In this document: one piece after another, positions 50,321-62,200 of the stretch
How the letters are laid out: each line of letters begins with the position of its first letter
Numbering within the stretch: position 1 is the stretch's first letter
Notes under the pieces: model-generated
Seen by the model: the letters and a program-made list of their open reading frames with translations, nothing else
What the model was told of the DNA's origin: nothing
Databases searched by the model: none
Position numbers and translations under genes: made by a program
NCBI GenBank assembly: GCA_000242935.3
Contig: CP007053.1
Span: 6,619,001 to 6,683,000, forward strand
Length of the DNA stretch: 64,000 nt
Direction of reading: 5' to 3'
Source of the DNA: Opitutaceae bacterium TAV5
GTDB taxonomy: Bacteria > Verrucomicrobiota > Verrucomicrobiia > Opitutales > Opitutaceae

Positions 50321-51316
50321 TTAAAGGGTGCGGCGGCCTCGACGTACCATCACTCCAAATACAAGCATTGTCAGTCCCATCGCACTGGCCCATGTGCTCG
50401 GCTCAGGCACGGCCGTCAGGCTGGCAACACGGAAACCGATGACGGCGCTCTCAACCGCCGGGCCGTAGCTGGTGCGACCAGACGCGGCGGAGAGGTCGTA
50501 GCCGGCGCTGTTGAACGAGCCGCCCCGCAACACACGGCTATTACCAGAACCGATACTATCGGTCCACTCCCATACGTTGCCTCCTTGATCGTACGTTCCA
50601 AAATACGAACTCGCATTGATGAAACTTCCCGCTTCCAGCGCCTTGTTTCCATTCCCGCTATTATTGTAGTTCTGCCCGTTGCTCGCTGTCAGCGTGCCGC
50701 TGTAATCGTTGCTCTGCGTCGCGTAATTCCACCAGCCTCCCGCTCCATCGTAATAGGCCGCCCGATACCACTCGTTCTCGTTCGCTATCACCCATCCGGT
50801 GCCGGCTGCTGCTGCCGCTGCATGATCCGGCGTGCTCACCAGGCTGGCGACTCCGTCAAACACATACAGCCCGCTCTCCGTAGAGGAGTTCGCCGTCCCT
50901 CCGTTCGTCAGCCAGTTCACGAAGCGCGCCGCGTCATAAAACGACACATACACCACCGGGCGGTTGTCCCCCACAAATTGGCCGCCGCTCCAGGTCAGCC
51001 CGTACGACGCCTGGCTTGAATTGTACAGGTTCAGACTGTTGTTGCCCGTCGTCACCCCGATCGTGTTCAGAAAATACGCATACTGCGCGTTCGTCACCTC
51101 GTATTTGCCGATGGAGTAGTCGTAACTCACCGCTCCGTAGCCGCTGTTCGACTCAGGGCCGCCCGTCACCGGCACCATCAGCGACGCATCGCTCAGGTAA
51201 TCGGTCCCCACGGTAGCCCCGGTGGCCGTCGCGGCCCCCAGCGTGATCATTGCAGCCGCCAGGAGGGCGGCGGCGCGTGTCTGTATTGGTTTTGTCATGA
51301 TGTTCATGGTGTTCAT
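50321..51316 (-). CDS. FGE-sulfatase-fold (SUMF1-like) protein with PEP-CTERM tail, no cysteines
   Basis: 331 residues. Signal peptide at about 13-34 (TRAAALLAAAMITLGAATATGA). The formylglycine-generating-enzyme fold is clear: 'YSIGKYEVTNAQYAYFLN', 'RPVVYVSFYDAARFVNWL', 'NENEWYRAAYY', 'GGNVWEWTDSI', 'RVLRGGSFNS' and a final 'GFRVA'. The catalytic cysteines of true FGE are absent: there is no Cys in the protein, and the usual Cys region reads SAASGRTSYG. The tail VPEPSTWASAMGLTMLVFG plus RRGRR is a PEP-CTERM signal. It is therefore probably a non-catalytic or differently acting surface protein. Confidence 0.87.
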   Translation of the reverse strand: MNTMNIMTKPIQTRAAALLAAAMITLGAATATGATVGTDYLSDASLMVPVTGGPESNSGYGAVSYDYSIGKYEVTNAQYAYFLNTIGVTTGNNSLNLYNSSQASYGLTWSGGQFVGDNRPVVYVSFYDAARFVNWLTNGGTANSSTESGLYVFDGVASLVSTPDHAAAAAAGTGWVIANENEWYRAAYYDGAGGWWNYATQSNDYSGTLTASNGQNYNNSGNGNKALEAGSFINASSYFGTYDQGGNVWEWTDSIGSGNSRVLRGGSFNSAGYDLSAASGRTSYGPAVESAVIGFRVASLTAVPEPSTWASAMGLTMLVFGVMVRRGRRTL

Positions 51317-51459
51317 GGCGTATTTGAAAATTGATTACAGATTGGAGATTACAGATTTCAGATTGGAGAATGAGGAGCGGGCTCCGGCGGCTTCGCCGTC
51401 TGCGGGCGGGACGCCCGCGCCACGTTCCGGACAATTTGTCATTCGTCATTGGTTACTGG
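51317..51459. repeat. gap with mixed repeat words, no gene
   Basis: 51326-51373 repeats gattacagattggag words, 51402-51424 is a gcgggcgggacgcccgcgcc hairpin, and 51433-51455 has tttgtcattcgtcattgg words like those inside the GH115 gene. Confidence 0.6.
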
Positions 51460-52131
51460 TTACGGGATGACGACGAAGGCGAGGGGGCTCCAGGGGCCTT
51501 TCCCGCCGGTGGGGCTTTCCCAGCGCAGGGCGTACCACATCTTCAGGCCGCGCTGGTCGGCGCGGAACTGCTTTTTGAAGGGCGAACGGGTGTCGATCTC
51601 CGAGTGGGCCAGTTCGCCGGGGTCGCCGGGGGGCGTCTCGCGCACGTCGTAAGCGATCTCCGCGCCGTGCGCCAGGCCGGGCTTGCCCCGGTGTTCGCCT
51701 TCCTCGTCGCGGAAATGCAGCTCCACCAGCCCGGGCTGGTTGCCGCGTTGCTCGGCCACGGGGTGCGTCGCGGGCGGCGGGATGGGCGTGCGCGTCTTTT
51801 TGTGGATGGGCAGGCCCAGGGCCACGCGGTCGGCATCGGTCGCCGCGTCGTTGGGGGTGATGTACTGGCGGACGAGGGCGCGGATGAACTCCTCGTAAAG
51901 GCCGCGGATGCGCGTCTTTTCCTCGACAGCCAGGGGAGTGCGGGTGGCGGGCTGGCTGGCGAGGTGCCAGGCTTCGTCCCACTGGCCTTGCAGGCCTTCG
52001 AGCGCGGTCACCTTGGACGGGGGGATGCCCAGGCGCGCGATCCGCGTGCCGGTGCCAAGCTCGACAACAAAATTGGTCTGCCAGCCGTGGAAGCTGGCGT
52101 CGGGTTCAGGTATATAATAGGTGTTCGACAT
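51460..52131 (-). CDS. conserved-looking hypothetical protein
   Basis: 223 residues beginning 'MSNTYYIPEPDASFHGWQTNFV'. There is no signal peptide or membrane helix. The N-terminal two thirds look helical ('GLYEEFIRALVRQYITPND', then 'ADRVALGLPIHKKTRTPIPPP'). The C-terminal third is beta-rich and ends 'GLKMWYALRWESPTGGKGPWSPLAFVVIP', reminiscent of a fibronectin-III-like close. I do not recognise the family. It is divergently placed from the truncated gene at 52656 and is flanked by repeat-rich DNA. Confidence 0.7.
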   Translation of the reverse strand: MSNTYYIPEPDASFHGWQTNFVVELGTGTRIARLGIPPSKVTALEGLQGQWDEAWHLASQPATRTPLAVEEKTRIRGLYEEFIRALVRQYITPNDAATDADRVALGLPIHKKTRTPIPPPATHPVAEQRGNQPGLVELHFRDEEGEHRGKPGLAHGAEIAYDVRETPPGDPGELAHSEIDTRSPFKKQFRADQRGLKMWYALRWESPTGGKGPWSPLAFVVIP

Positions 52132-52283
52132 ATCAGGAGTGCGTCAGGCAGGTGGTTGTCGGGTGGTGGTTGTCGTGGCGGTCGGGGTGGTGGTTTGCCG
52201 GCTCCCGGCGGAATGCCGGGCCAAGGGCTTGTTGCCCAATGGATCGGCGCCCTGGCGCACGGGGTTGACGGGGGGCCGGACTG

Positions 52284-52332
52284 CTTTCCCGGCCGGCCGG
52301 GAAAGAAATCCGGCCGGCCGGGAAAGAAATCC
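52284..52332. repeat. 22-bp perfect palindrome plus a 21-bp tandem duplication
   Basis: CTTTCCC-GGCCGGCC-GGGAAAG (52284-52305) is a perfect palindrome. The 21-nt unit starting ggccggccgggaaagaaat occurs twice in a row (52291-52311, 52312-52332). It lies about 155 nt upstream of the unknown minus-strand gene. The rest of the gap 52132-52655 is GC-rich without a visible gene. Confidence 0.8.
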
Positions 52333-52655
52333 GCCAAGGCGGGAGACCGTTCCGGCTAAATCCGGAGGCGCGGCGGCTGGAGCGGCGGCGGGATGGGCGA
52401 AGTTGGCGCATGAGGCGGGAGTATCGGGGACGGCGGGGAACGGCGTCCATCAATTGCCCGTTTTGCGCCCGCCGCCGCCCGTTTTCCCTCGCATGACCGG
52501 CGCAAATCAATGCACAGGCATTGCGGGGCCAGGCGGACGGACGCCGCCGCTCCGGGGAACCGCTCTCCGTTGACACGGGTTTGAATCGCACCCCCTCCCC
52601 CTCCGAATCCTTTCGGCTTGTGCAATCCCGCCCTGGCTGGCGATATCGGCCAACC

Positions 52656-52847
52656 ATGATCTGGCTGCGGCGCGTTTGCGTCTACCTCGGCATTACCCTC
52701 TGCGCGGCGGCGACGATGACGGCGGAAGATTTCGCCCGCGATCTCTCGCGCCTCCACGTCGACCGGCTCGGCGGCCTCGACGCCATCCGCCGGCTCACCG
52801 CCATGGAAGTCACCGGCGAAACCCGCATCGCCGGTCAGACCCTGTAA
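52656..52847 (+). pseudogene. 5' fragment of a secreted-protein gene
   Basis: 63 residues: a signal peptide (MIWLRRVCVYLGITLCAAATMTA) and 'HVDRLGGLDAIRRLTAMEVTGETRIAGQTL', then a stop. In lipoprotein/outer-membrane-type proteins such a start leads into a beta domain of 200 or more residues; here the coding signal ends and repeats follow from 53041. A weak promoter (TTGTGC 52618-52623, GATATC 52642-52647) ends 8 nt before the ATG. It is probably a truncated gene, though a small exported peptide cannot be excluded. Confidence 0.5.
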
Positions 52848-53040
52848 CTTGCGCAAGTCACTTGGGAAAGGTGGCATACGTGGTAAATTTTCCGAATCCC
52901 GGGTTGCCCGTGTCTGTTTCCCCTCCTTCCTCCGGCCGCAACCGAAGGGAGAAGAATGGCCACGAAAAACACGAAAAGACACCCCGCGCATGAAATCCTC
53001 CATCGCGCTTATAAAGCATTTTTTAAAAAATTGTAGCCGT

Positions 53041-53314
53041 ACAGGATCCTGAAAACAGAACCACGGATATCACGGATGCACACGGATAAGAAGGAAGCGG
53101 CAAGGCATGGTTTGAATCCGTGATAATCCGCGAAATCCGTGGTTAAAAAACGACTACAGTTTTATTTGAACCGCTCTACAGGATCCTGAAAACAGAACCA
53201 CGGATATCACGGATGCACACGGATAAGAAGGAAGCGGCAAGGCATGATTTGAATCCGTGATAATCCGCGAAATCCGTGGTTAAAAAACGACTACAGTTTT
53301 ATTTGAACCGCTCC
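53041..53314. repeat. 137-bp unit in two direct tandem copies, each with a 'CCACGGATATCACGGAT' palindrome
   Basis: Copy 1 is 53041-53177 and copy 2 is 53178-53314, differing at about two positions. Each carries complementary arms (accacggatatcacggatg... and ...tccgcgaaatccgtggt) and ends cgactacagttttatttgaa. Related to 20477-20565. The surrounding gap 52848-53612 holds no convincing gene. Confidence 0.9.
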
Positions 53315-53538
53315 AAGCGCGCGGAAGATCCCCGTCGGGCAGACAGGAATTTTGTATTTTTTGTGGCCATCCCGGTTTGAAAAAGGCCGAAATCGACCGC
53401 CAATGAACCGCATTTTTAGCCGCAAAAGAGCGCGGCGCGGCGCAACCGAAGGCGGGGGGAGGGAGGGGCTGCGGGCAAGGAAACAAGATACGGGGAGGGC
53501 GTAACCTCTCTCTCTTTCTCTCTGCGCCCACTCCCCTC

Positions 53539-53568
53539 CTCTGTGGTGTAAAAATCTGCACCACAGAG
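53539..53568. terminator. perfect 10-bp hairpin downstream of the permease gene
   Basis: CTCTGTGGTG (53539-53548) pairs with CACCACAGAG (53559-53568) around a 10-nt loop. It lies 45 nt beyond the stop of the minus-strand permease. No T-run is present, so termination is only possible; it may be a repeat remnant related to the CCACAGAG family. Confidence 0.4.
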
Positions 53569-53612
53569 CATGGGGAGCTTTGCGCCCTTTCGCGGCAAAA
53601 AACGGCCGCGGC

Positions 53613-55460
53613 TCAATGTGAACCGCCCGGGTGCAGCGGAAACATCAGGGGTACCAGCAGGACGCTTACCACCAGCACCAGCAGCGTGAAAGGCACGCCG
53701 ATTTTCACAAAATCGCCAAAACGGTACTGGCCCGGCCCGAGCACGAGCGTATTCACCGGCGACGAGACCGGCGTCATGAACGCCGCCGACGCCGCCAGCG
53801 CCACGATCATGGCGAAGGGCAGCGGCGAGGCTTCGACCCGCCCGGCCAGGCTCAGCGCGATCGGCGCCATCAGCACCGCCGTCGCCGTGTTGGAAACGAA
53901 CAGGCCGATCAGCGCCGTCAGCACGAACAGGCTGGCCAGAAGCATGCGCGGCCCGGCATCGCCGAGCAGGTTGATCAGGCCGTCGACCGCGAGGCTGACC
54001 CCGCCGGTCCTTTCCAGGGCGAGGGCAAAGGGAATCATGCCGGCGATCAGGACCAGGCTCTGCCAGTTGATCGATTTGTAGGCGCTGTCCATATCCACGC
54101 AGCGGAAAACACCCATCAGCAGGCACGCCCCGAGCGCGGCCACGACGTTGGGCACGATGCCGGTGACCATCAGCGCCACCATGACAAACAGGCTGAGCAG
54201 GGCCCAGGGCGCCTGGCTGAGCGCGGGCGCCACCTCGTCCACCTCGGCCGGCAGGCTCAGCACGATGAAGTCGTGCGTCAGCGGCTGCAACTGGCGGATG
54301 GATTTCCACGGGCCGATCACGAGCAGGGTGTCGCCCATCCGGAGTTTTTCCTCCAGCAGCGCGCCTTCCATCGCCTCGCGCTCGCGGCGCAGCCCGACGA
54401 CGTTGAGGCTGTGCCGGGTCCGGAAACCGAGATCGAGCACCGTCTTGCCGATCAGGCCCGAACCGGGCGGCAAGGCCACTTCGGCCATGCCGACCTCGCG
54501 CGACTGGTCGGTGAAATAGCTGCCGCGCAGTTGCAGCGATTCGAGCCGCATGCCGGCGCGCAGTTCCGACAGGTCGACGCCGGGCGCATACACATCCACC
54601 AGCAATATGTCGCCGGCGCGCAGTTCCGTGTGGGCGTGCGGCGTGAGCAGCTCGTTCTGGAAACGCCCCTGCCGCTCGATGCCCACGATGTTGGCCTTGT
54701 ACTGGCTGCGCAGGTTGAGGTCCTGCAACGTCTGGCCGACCAGAGGCGAATCGGGGAGGATGCGCAGGCGGTGCTCGCGCCCGGCCAGTTTGTAGTCATG
54801 GATCAGGTCGTGCAGGTTGCGCCGCGCCCCGCCGGCGTGCGCGGGATCGTTGCGCACGGTCAGCCAGCGGCGGGCCACCAGCATGTAGCCGATGCCCATG
54901 ATCAGGATCACCGCGCCGATCGGCGTGAAGCTGAAAAAGCTGAAACCGGCAAACCCCTCGCGCTTCAGCGTGCTGTCCACGACCATGTTGGGTGGCGTGG
55001 CCACCAGCGTCATCATGCCGCTGATCAGTCCGGCAAAACTCAGCGGCATCATCAGCCGCCCCGCCGGGATGCGCAACCGCGCCGCCACGCTGAGCACGAC
55101 CGGGATAAAGATCGCCACGATGCCGGTGGAGCTCATCACCGAGCCGAGCCCGGCGACGGCGAGCATCAGCAGCACGAGCAGGCGGGTCTCGCTGTTGCCG
55201 GCCTTGCGCACCAGCCAGTCGCCGAGCCGGTAGGCGACGCCGGTGCGGACGAGCCCTTCGCCGATGACGAACAGCGAGGCGATGAGCACCACGCCCGGAT
55301 CGCTGAAGCCGGCGAGCGCCTCCGGCACGGTGAGGATCCCGCCCAGCGGAAGGGCAAGGATCACCAGCAGCGCGACGACATCCATGCGCGGCTTGTTGAC
55401 GATGAACAGAACCATGCAGGTCAGCAGCAGGACGAGAACGAGGATCAGGTCGAAATTCAC
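53613..55460 (-). CDS. SLC13-family (DASS) anion permease with two TrkA-C domains
   Basis: 615 residues from a GTG at 55460, which places the first helix right at the N-terminus ('[20 protein letters not shown]'); the longer frame to 55598 adds polar sequence without family match. Helices fill about 1-185 and 395-615; between them two RCK_C/TrkA-C domains are recognisable ('[32 protein letters not shown]' and '[31 protein letters not shown]'). '[14 protein letters not shown]' and '[23 protein letters not shown]' are the family's substrate-loop repeats. It imports sulfate, di-carboxylates or similar anions; which one is not clear. Confidence 0.92.
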   Translation of the reverse strand: MNFDLILVLVLLLTCMVLFIVNKPRMDVVALLVILALPLGGILTVPEALAGFSDPGVVLIASLFVIGEGLVRTGVAYRLGDWLVRKAGNSETRLLVLLMLAVAGLGSVMSSTGIVAIFIPVVLSVAARLRIPAGRLMMPLSFAGLISGMMTLVATPPNMVVDSTLKREGFAGFSFFSFTPIGAVILIMGIGYMLVARRWLTVRNDPAHAGGARRNLHDLIHDYKLAGREHRLRILPDSPLVGQTLQDLNLRSQYKANIVGIERQGRFQNELLTPHAHTELRAGDILLVDVYAPGVDLSELRAGMRLESLQLRGSYFTDQSREVGMAEVALPPGSGLIGKTVLDLGFRTRHSLNVVGLRREREAMEGALLEEKLRMGDTLLVIGPWKSIRQLQPLTHDFIVLSLPAEVDEVAPALSQAPWALLSLFVMVALMVTGIVPNVVAALGACLLMGVFRCVDMDSAYKSINWQSLVLIAGMIPFALALERTGGVSLAVDGLINLLGDAGPRMLLASLFVLTALIGLFVSNTATAVLMAPIALSLAGRVEASPLPFAMIVALAASAAFMTPVSSPVNTLVLGPGQYRFGDFVKIGVPFTLLVLVVSVLLVPLMFPLHPGGSH

Positions 55461-55596
55461 GAAGCGGGAGTCGGGAGGACAAAAACGATGTGGCAGGGTG
55501 GCAGCAAAAGAAAAAGCCGGGCTGGTGGAGTTCCGGTTTTCGCCGTCGGCAAGGCCGGGTATGGCGAGGCCGGTTGCGAACCGGGGTTTCGGCTCC

Positions 55597-55627
55597 AAAA
55601 AGGCGGGCCCGCATTTGCAGGCCCGCC
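55597..55627 (-). terminator. intrinsic terminator of hppA
   Basis: On the minus strand: GGCGGGCC, a 9- to 10-nt loop, GGCCCGCC, then five T. It lies 58 nt past the hppA stop codon and before the permease gene, so hppA is transcribed separately from the permease. Confidence 0.85.
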
Positions 55628-55685
55628 CGGGTGAGAAGACGGAAATCGTATCCGGAGTTTCCGGACGCTGCCGTCTCCGCGGTTG

Positions 55686-58247
<2,562 letters not shown>

Positions 58248-58280
58248 GGGGAGAGACAGTAGGTGGTTGAGGTGATGGGC

Positions 58281-59057
58281 TTAGTCGACGAAGGAGGATT
58301 GGGCGGAGCGCCACCACGGGTAGTAAATGCTCTCGAGGTCTTCGCGCGAAGGCATCGGGAAGTGCAGGAAACCGCCGCCGGTCTTGCCGACGAAGAATCC
58401 GCCGAGGAGGGTGCGGAAGAGGACATCCTGGTGGAGGTAACGGATGACGGTCTTGGTCTGCTTGCCGGGCTTGCTGCGCAGTTCGCGGAGGCAGTCGCGC
58501 AGGTGCTCGATGTTCGGATACGGCAGGTTGTCCACGCCGGCGGCCTCGGGATCGTCGCCGAGGCGGTTGAGCTTGAGCTCGGCGAAGACGATGGCGGGCA
58601 TCGACACGTCCTTCGTCGTGTCCGTGATGGTGGCGGCGAATTCCTGCGGATTCAGCTCGCTGACCACGCGCGGAGTGACGGGGCAAAATTCCTGGTAGAG
58701 ATGAAAACGCGGTCCGGGGTCGACCTTGAACGCACCGGGTTTCAGGTCGAGCACGCGGCCGTCATGGGTGGTGAGGTGAAGCGATTCGAGCGCCTCGAGC
58801 GGCGTCTGCTCCAGCACACGATAGACGGCGAGGTAATCCGACCGGCGGGAGGTACCTTCGGGACGCTCGAGCGTCGGGGCCAGTGACTTTGCCTTGAGGA
58901 ACTGTTCCGCGTAAGCATCCGTCAGTTTGAAAAAGAGCGCCTGGCCGCGGGCGCGCTTTTGATTACCGGTTGCCAGATAGGCGCCAAACTCGGCCGGGGC
59001 CAGGTGTGACGCTACCAGCGACTCGGGCATCAACGAGAGGTACAGGTAGGGCTTCAT
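58281..59057 (-). CDS. hypothetical cytoplasmic protein
   Basis: 258 residues from the ATG at 59057 (upstream frame rejected: Gly/Ala/Arg-rich). 'MKPYLYLSLMPESLVASHLAPAEFGAYLATG' begins the protein; other marked segments are 'RGQALFFKLTDAYAEQFL', 'VVSELNPQEFAATITDTTKDVSMPAIVFAELKLNRLG' and 'YPNIEHLRDCLRELR'. There is no signal peptide or membrane helix. The family is not recognised. It lies 33 nt upstream of hppA on the same strand, so it may be cotranscribed with it. Confidence 0.75.
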   Translation of the reverse strand: MKPYLYLSLMPESLVASHLAPAEFGAYLATGNQKRARGQALFFKLTDAYAEQFLKAKSLAPTLERPEGTSRRSDYLAVYRVLEQTPLEALESLHLTTHDGRVLDLKPGAFKVDPGPRFHLYQEFCPVTPRVVSELNPQEFAATITDTTKDVSMPAIVFAELKLNRLGDDPEAAGVDNLPYPNIEHLRDCLRELRSKPGKQTKTVIRYLHQDVLFRTLLGGFFVGKTGGGFLHFPMPSREDLESIYYPWWRSAQSSFVD

Positions 59058-59266
59058 AGGATTTGGTGGTGTTGCCCGGCACTTCTGCCGGACATTACCA
59101 GAAACCTGCCAGAAACGGCGAAGCCCTGCTGCGCACGGTTTGGATAACGCCGGTCGGATTTTGCGCGTGTTGCCCCCAAAACGGGCCGTCAGCGGTCTGC
59201 AAACGAGTGCAGCTGGCGAAGATCGACGGGATGGCGCGGCGGCGAGGAAGCCGCCGCACCGGGCCG

Positions 59267-62200
59267 TCACCGCGTCCGCATCATCCGCGACGTCAGCAGC
59301 GCCATCGCGAACAGCGCCGCCCCCGCCGCCGCCCGGAGCCACAACGGCAATCCGCCGTCGCCCGGCTCCGCGTCGGCCAGCGACAGTTGCACGGAAAGAT
59401 CGCTGTCTGCGCCGACCTGCAGGCGGCGCGTGAAGGTCAGCGTCTCGCCCGAGCCGCCGTCGGGGATCGTGGTGCGGATCGAGTCCGGCACGCCGGCCTG
59501 CGTCTGCTGCTGCGAGAGGAACCGCCCGGCCACCTTGCGCATCACGGCGTTGTCCTCCGCCGTATTCGCATCGCGCAACTGCGCCACCTCGGCGGCGGCG
59601 TAGTTGGTCGAAAGCCCGTCTCCGCCGGCCGCGGCCGCCTGTGGCGACACCAACAACCCCTGTTGCGGCATCAGCGATCCGTCGCCGCCCGGTCCGCCGG
59701 CGACTGCGACGACGCCCGAGTTCGACACGACAAAATTGCGGCGCCGGTTGAGGCCCACTTCGATCTGCTCCATGCGCAGCGCGTCGAGTTGCACGCGCGC
59801 ATCCTCGTTGAGCGCGCGGTTGCCTTTCGAGAGCGTGTTGGCGAGCGCCAGCGCCTGGCGCGCCTTTTCCTGGTCACCCTCGCCGCGCAGCCGGTTGCCG
59901 AGCCGGATCAGCTTGTCCGCCTCCTCGCCTTTCTTCCGCAGCACCGCCGTGTTGAAACTCTTGTAGTCGGAAACGCTCAGGAACGATGCCTCGCCCGCCG
60001 CCGTTCCTCCGCTTTTGCCCGCAAACTGCAGGTCGCTGCTCTGCCGGGCCAGTTCGCGTCCGTCCGGCAAATGCACGCGCCAGGTGATGTTCTCCAGCGG
60101 CACGTCAAACCGCGGCCCGGCCAGACGATGACCGGAGCTCCCTCGGGCCGGCGTATCCATGGTCCGCGCCGAGTAATAAAACTCCACAGCCGACGGCTGA
60201 CCCTCGACCGGATTCGGAGTCACCGGCAACAACAACGCGTCGCCGTCCGCCGCCACGCGCACCGGCTCGTCGTTGACGAACCCGTGCCACCACTCCGCGC
60301 CCGCCGGCAGCGTCAGCCGCAACACACGCTTTTCCGCCAGGCGCACGGCGAGGCTCACCCGCGTGAGCATCACGCCTTCGTCGGAGAGCATCGTTTGCAG
60401 ATCGGCCTTTTCCACCCGCACCGGCAACAGTTTTGCCGGATCGTGCACCGCCACCGTGACCGGCAACGTGAACGTGCTTTCCACCATGCGCAGCACCACC
60501 GCCGGCTCCGGCGCTCCCTGTCGCAATGCCGCCGGCACCGCCTGCCAGTCCGTGACCTGCAACGCCGCCGGCAGCACGCCCGGCTTCAGTTCCAGGCGGC
60601 CCGAAGTGCGCAACGCCAGCCAGCCGTGTTGCAGTCCCGCATCCGCTGCCCGCACGGAGGCGATCCTCTCTTCCGTCGCCGTCCCGCCGCCACCCGCTCC
60701 GGCGACCGCCCGCCGGAACGTCGCCATAAAGACGACCTTGCCGAGCGCGCGCCGCTGCAAACGCACTTCCCACAGGCCCGGTGATCCCGCCACCGGCACG
60801 GCATCCGCCACCAGCGCACCGCTGAACCGCACGCTGCCCGCGTCCGCCGGCAACTGCACACGCAGCGCCTTCGTCGCCGCGTTTTCGATGAGGTAGTCGA
60901 ACTGCACGGCACCGCGCACCTGCCCGTCGCGCACCGTCATGTCCTGCAAATACGAACACTGGATCCACGGCGCGAGGCTCTCGATATCGAACGCCAGCCG
61001 CCACTCGCGTTGCAGCAACCGGAAGGCCAGCGCCCCGCGCGGCACCCCCGCCGCGCGTCCCGGATCGAACTGCGTGGCGTTCTCGCGCCGCGTCACATGC
61101 AGCCTCACACCTTCCTCCGGCGTGAGCAGCAATTCTCCCGCCTGGCGCGACGCCTCGCGGATCGTCACGCGCGGCGCCTCCCACCTCGTCACCCCCGCGA
61201 TGCCCGGACCCGCAAAACTCAGGTTGAACGACTGCCGCCCGAGCGTGCGTCCGCGCAGGTGCAGGACAACAACCCGCCCTGAGCCCGCGCCGCCGTCCGC
61301 GGCGGCCGCCGTCTCCGTCCAGTGGCTGAGCGACGGTCCGCCGATCGACTCGACCTCCAGCCCGGCCGGCAACGCAAACGTCAGCCGGAAAATCCCCGCC
61401 CGCGTAATATCCACGGACAGCGCCGCCGCCAGCACCACGCGGTCTTCGCCGAGCGACACCGTCTGCGAGCCCGTCACGCGCACCTCGGGCTCCACCGCCG
61501 CGATCCGCAGCGTCAATCCGCCATCCGCCGCCCGGCCATAACGGTAACTGCGCCGCACCACCGGACGCCCTCCGCCCTCCCCCGCGTCACCCGCCGCCGC
61601 CGCGCTGTCGAGCAGAGCCGCCGGAAAATCGTCCACGCTCACCGCCGGGAGTTTTTCGGCGAACACCGGCTTCGCCTCCGTCACCTGGATTTCGTCGCCC
61701 GCCGCCACCGCGATCAGACCGATCTGGCCCGCCGCCGCCTCGACCGTCACCGGATGCAACAAAAGCTCCCGGGGCAGCGAACTCACGCTCACCTGCGTTT
61801 CGATGAGCAACTCCGCCTCCGGCGCGCTCGCCGGAGCGATCCGCACCGTCAGCCGACGCGCCTCGGGATCGAAACGCCAGAGTCCGGCATTTTTCCCCTG
61901 CACACCCGTCACCGTAAATCCTGCCGGGATTCCGAACACCAGTTCATCCAGAAGCCCCTGCGCCGCACGCGCCAGCACCCGATGCCTCCCCTCCAGCACA
62001 CCCGGAGCAGGCACGAACAGATCCGCCGTCTCCGCGTAAAAAACCGTTTTTTCCGAACGCCGGTCCCGCGCCTTTGGCGACCAGGCGACCTCGCGCGCCG
62101 CCACCGGCGCAAACACCAGCCGCGCCCCCGAGGCCGCCGTCGTCCCCTCCCCCGCCTTCACCGTCCCGACGGATACCGCTGCCTTCGAGGCGAACTGCAT

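Noticed and set aside
53041-53314. CRISPR array
   Set aside because: There are only two copies of a 137-bp unit with an internal palindrome, no short repeats with regular unique spacers, and no cas genes in the window.
53631-55634. Long plus-strand open frame of 667 codons opposite the permease gene
   Set aside because: It is Arg/His/Gln-rich shadow translation of the SLC13 gene on the other strand, as are the long frames opposite hppA (55683-58262), the GH42 gene (28360-30807) and the large unknown gene (61322-63166).
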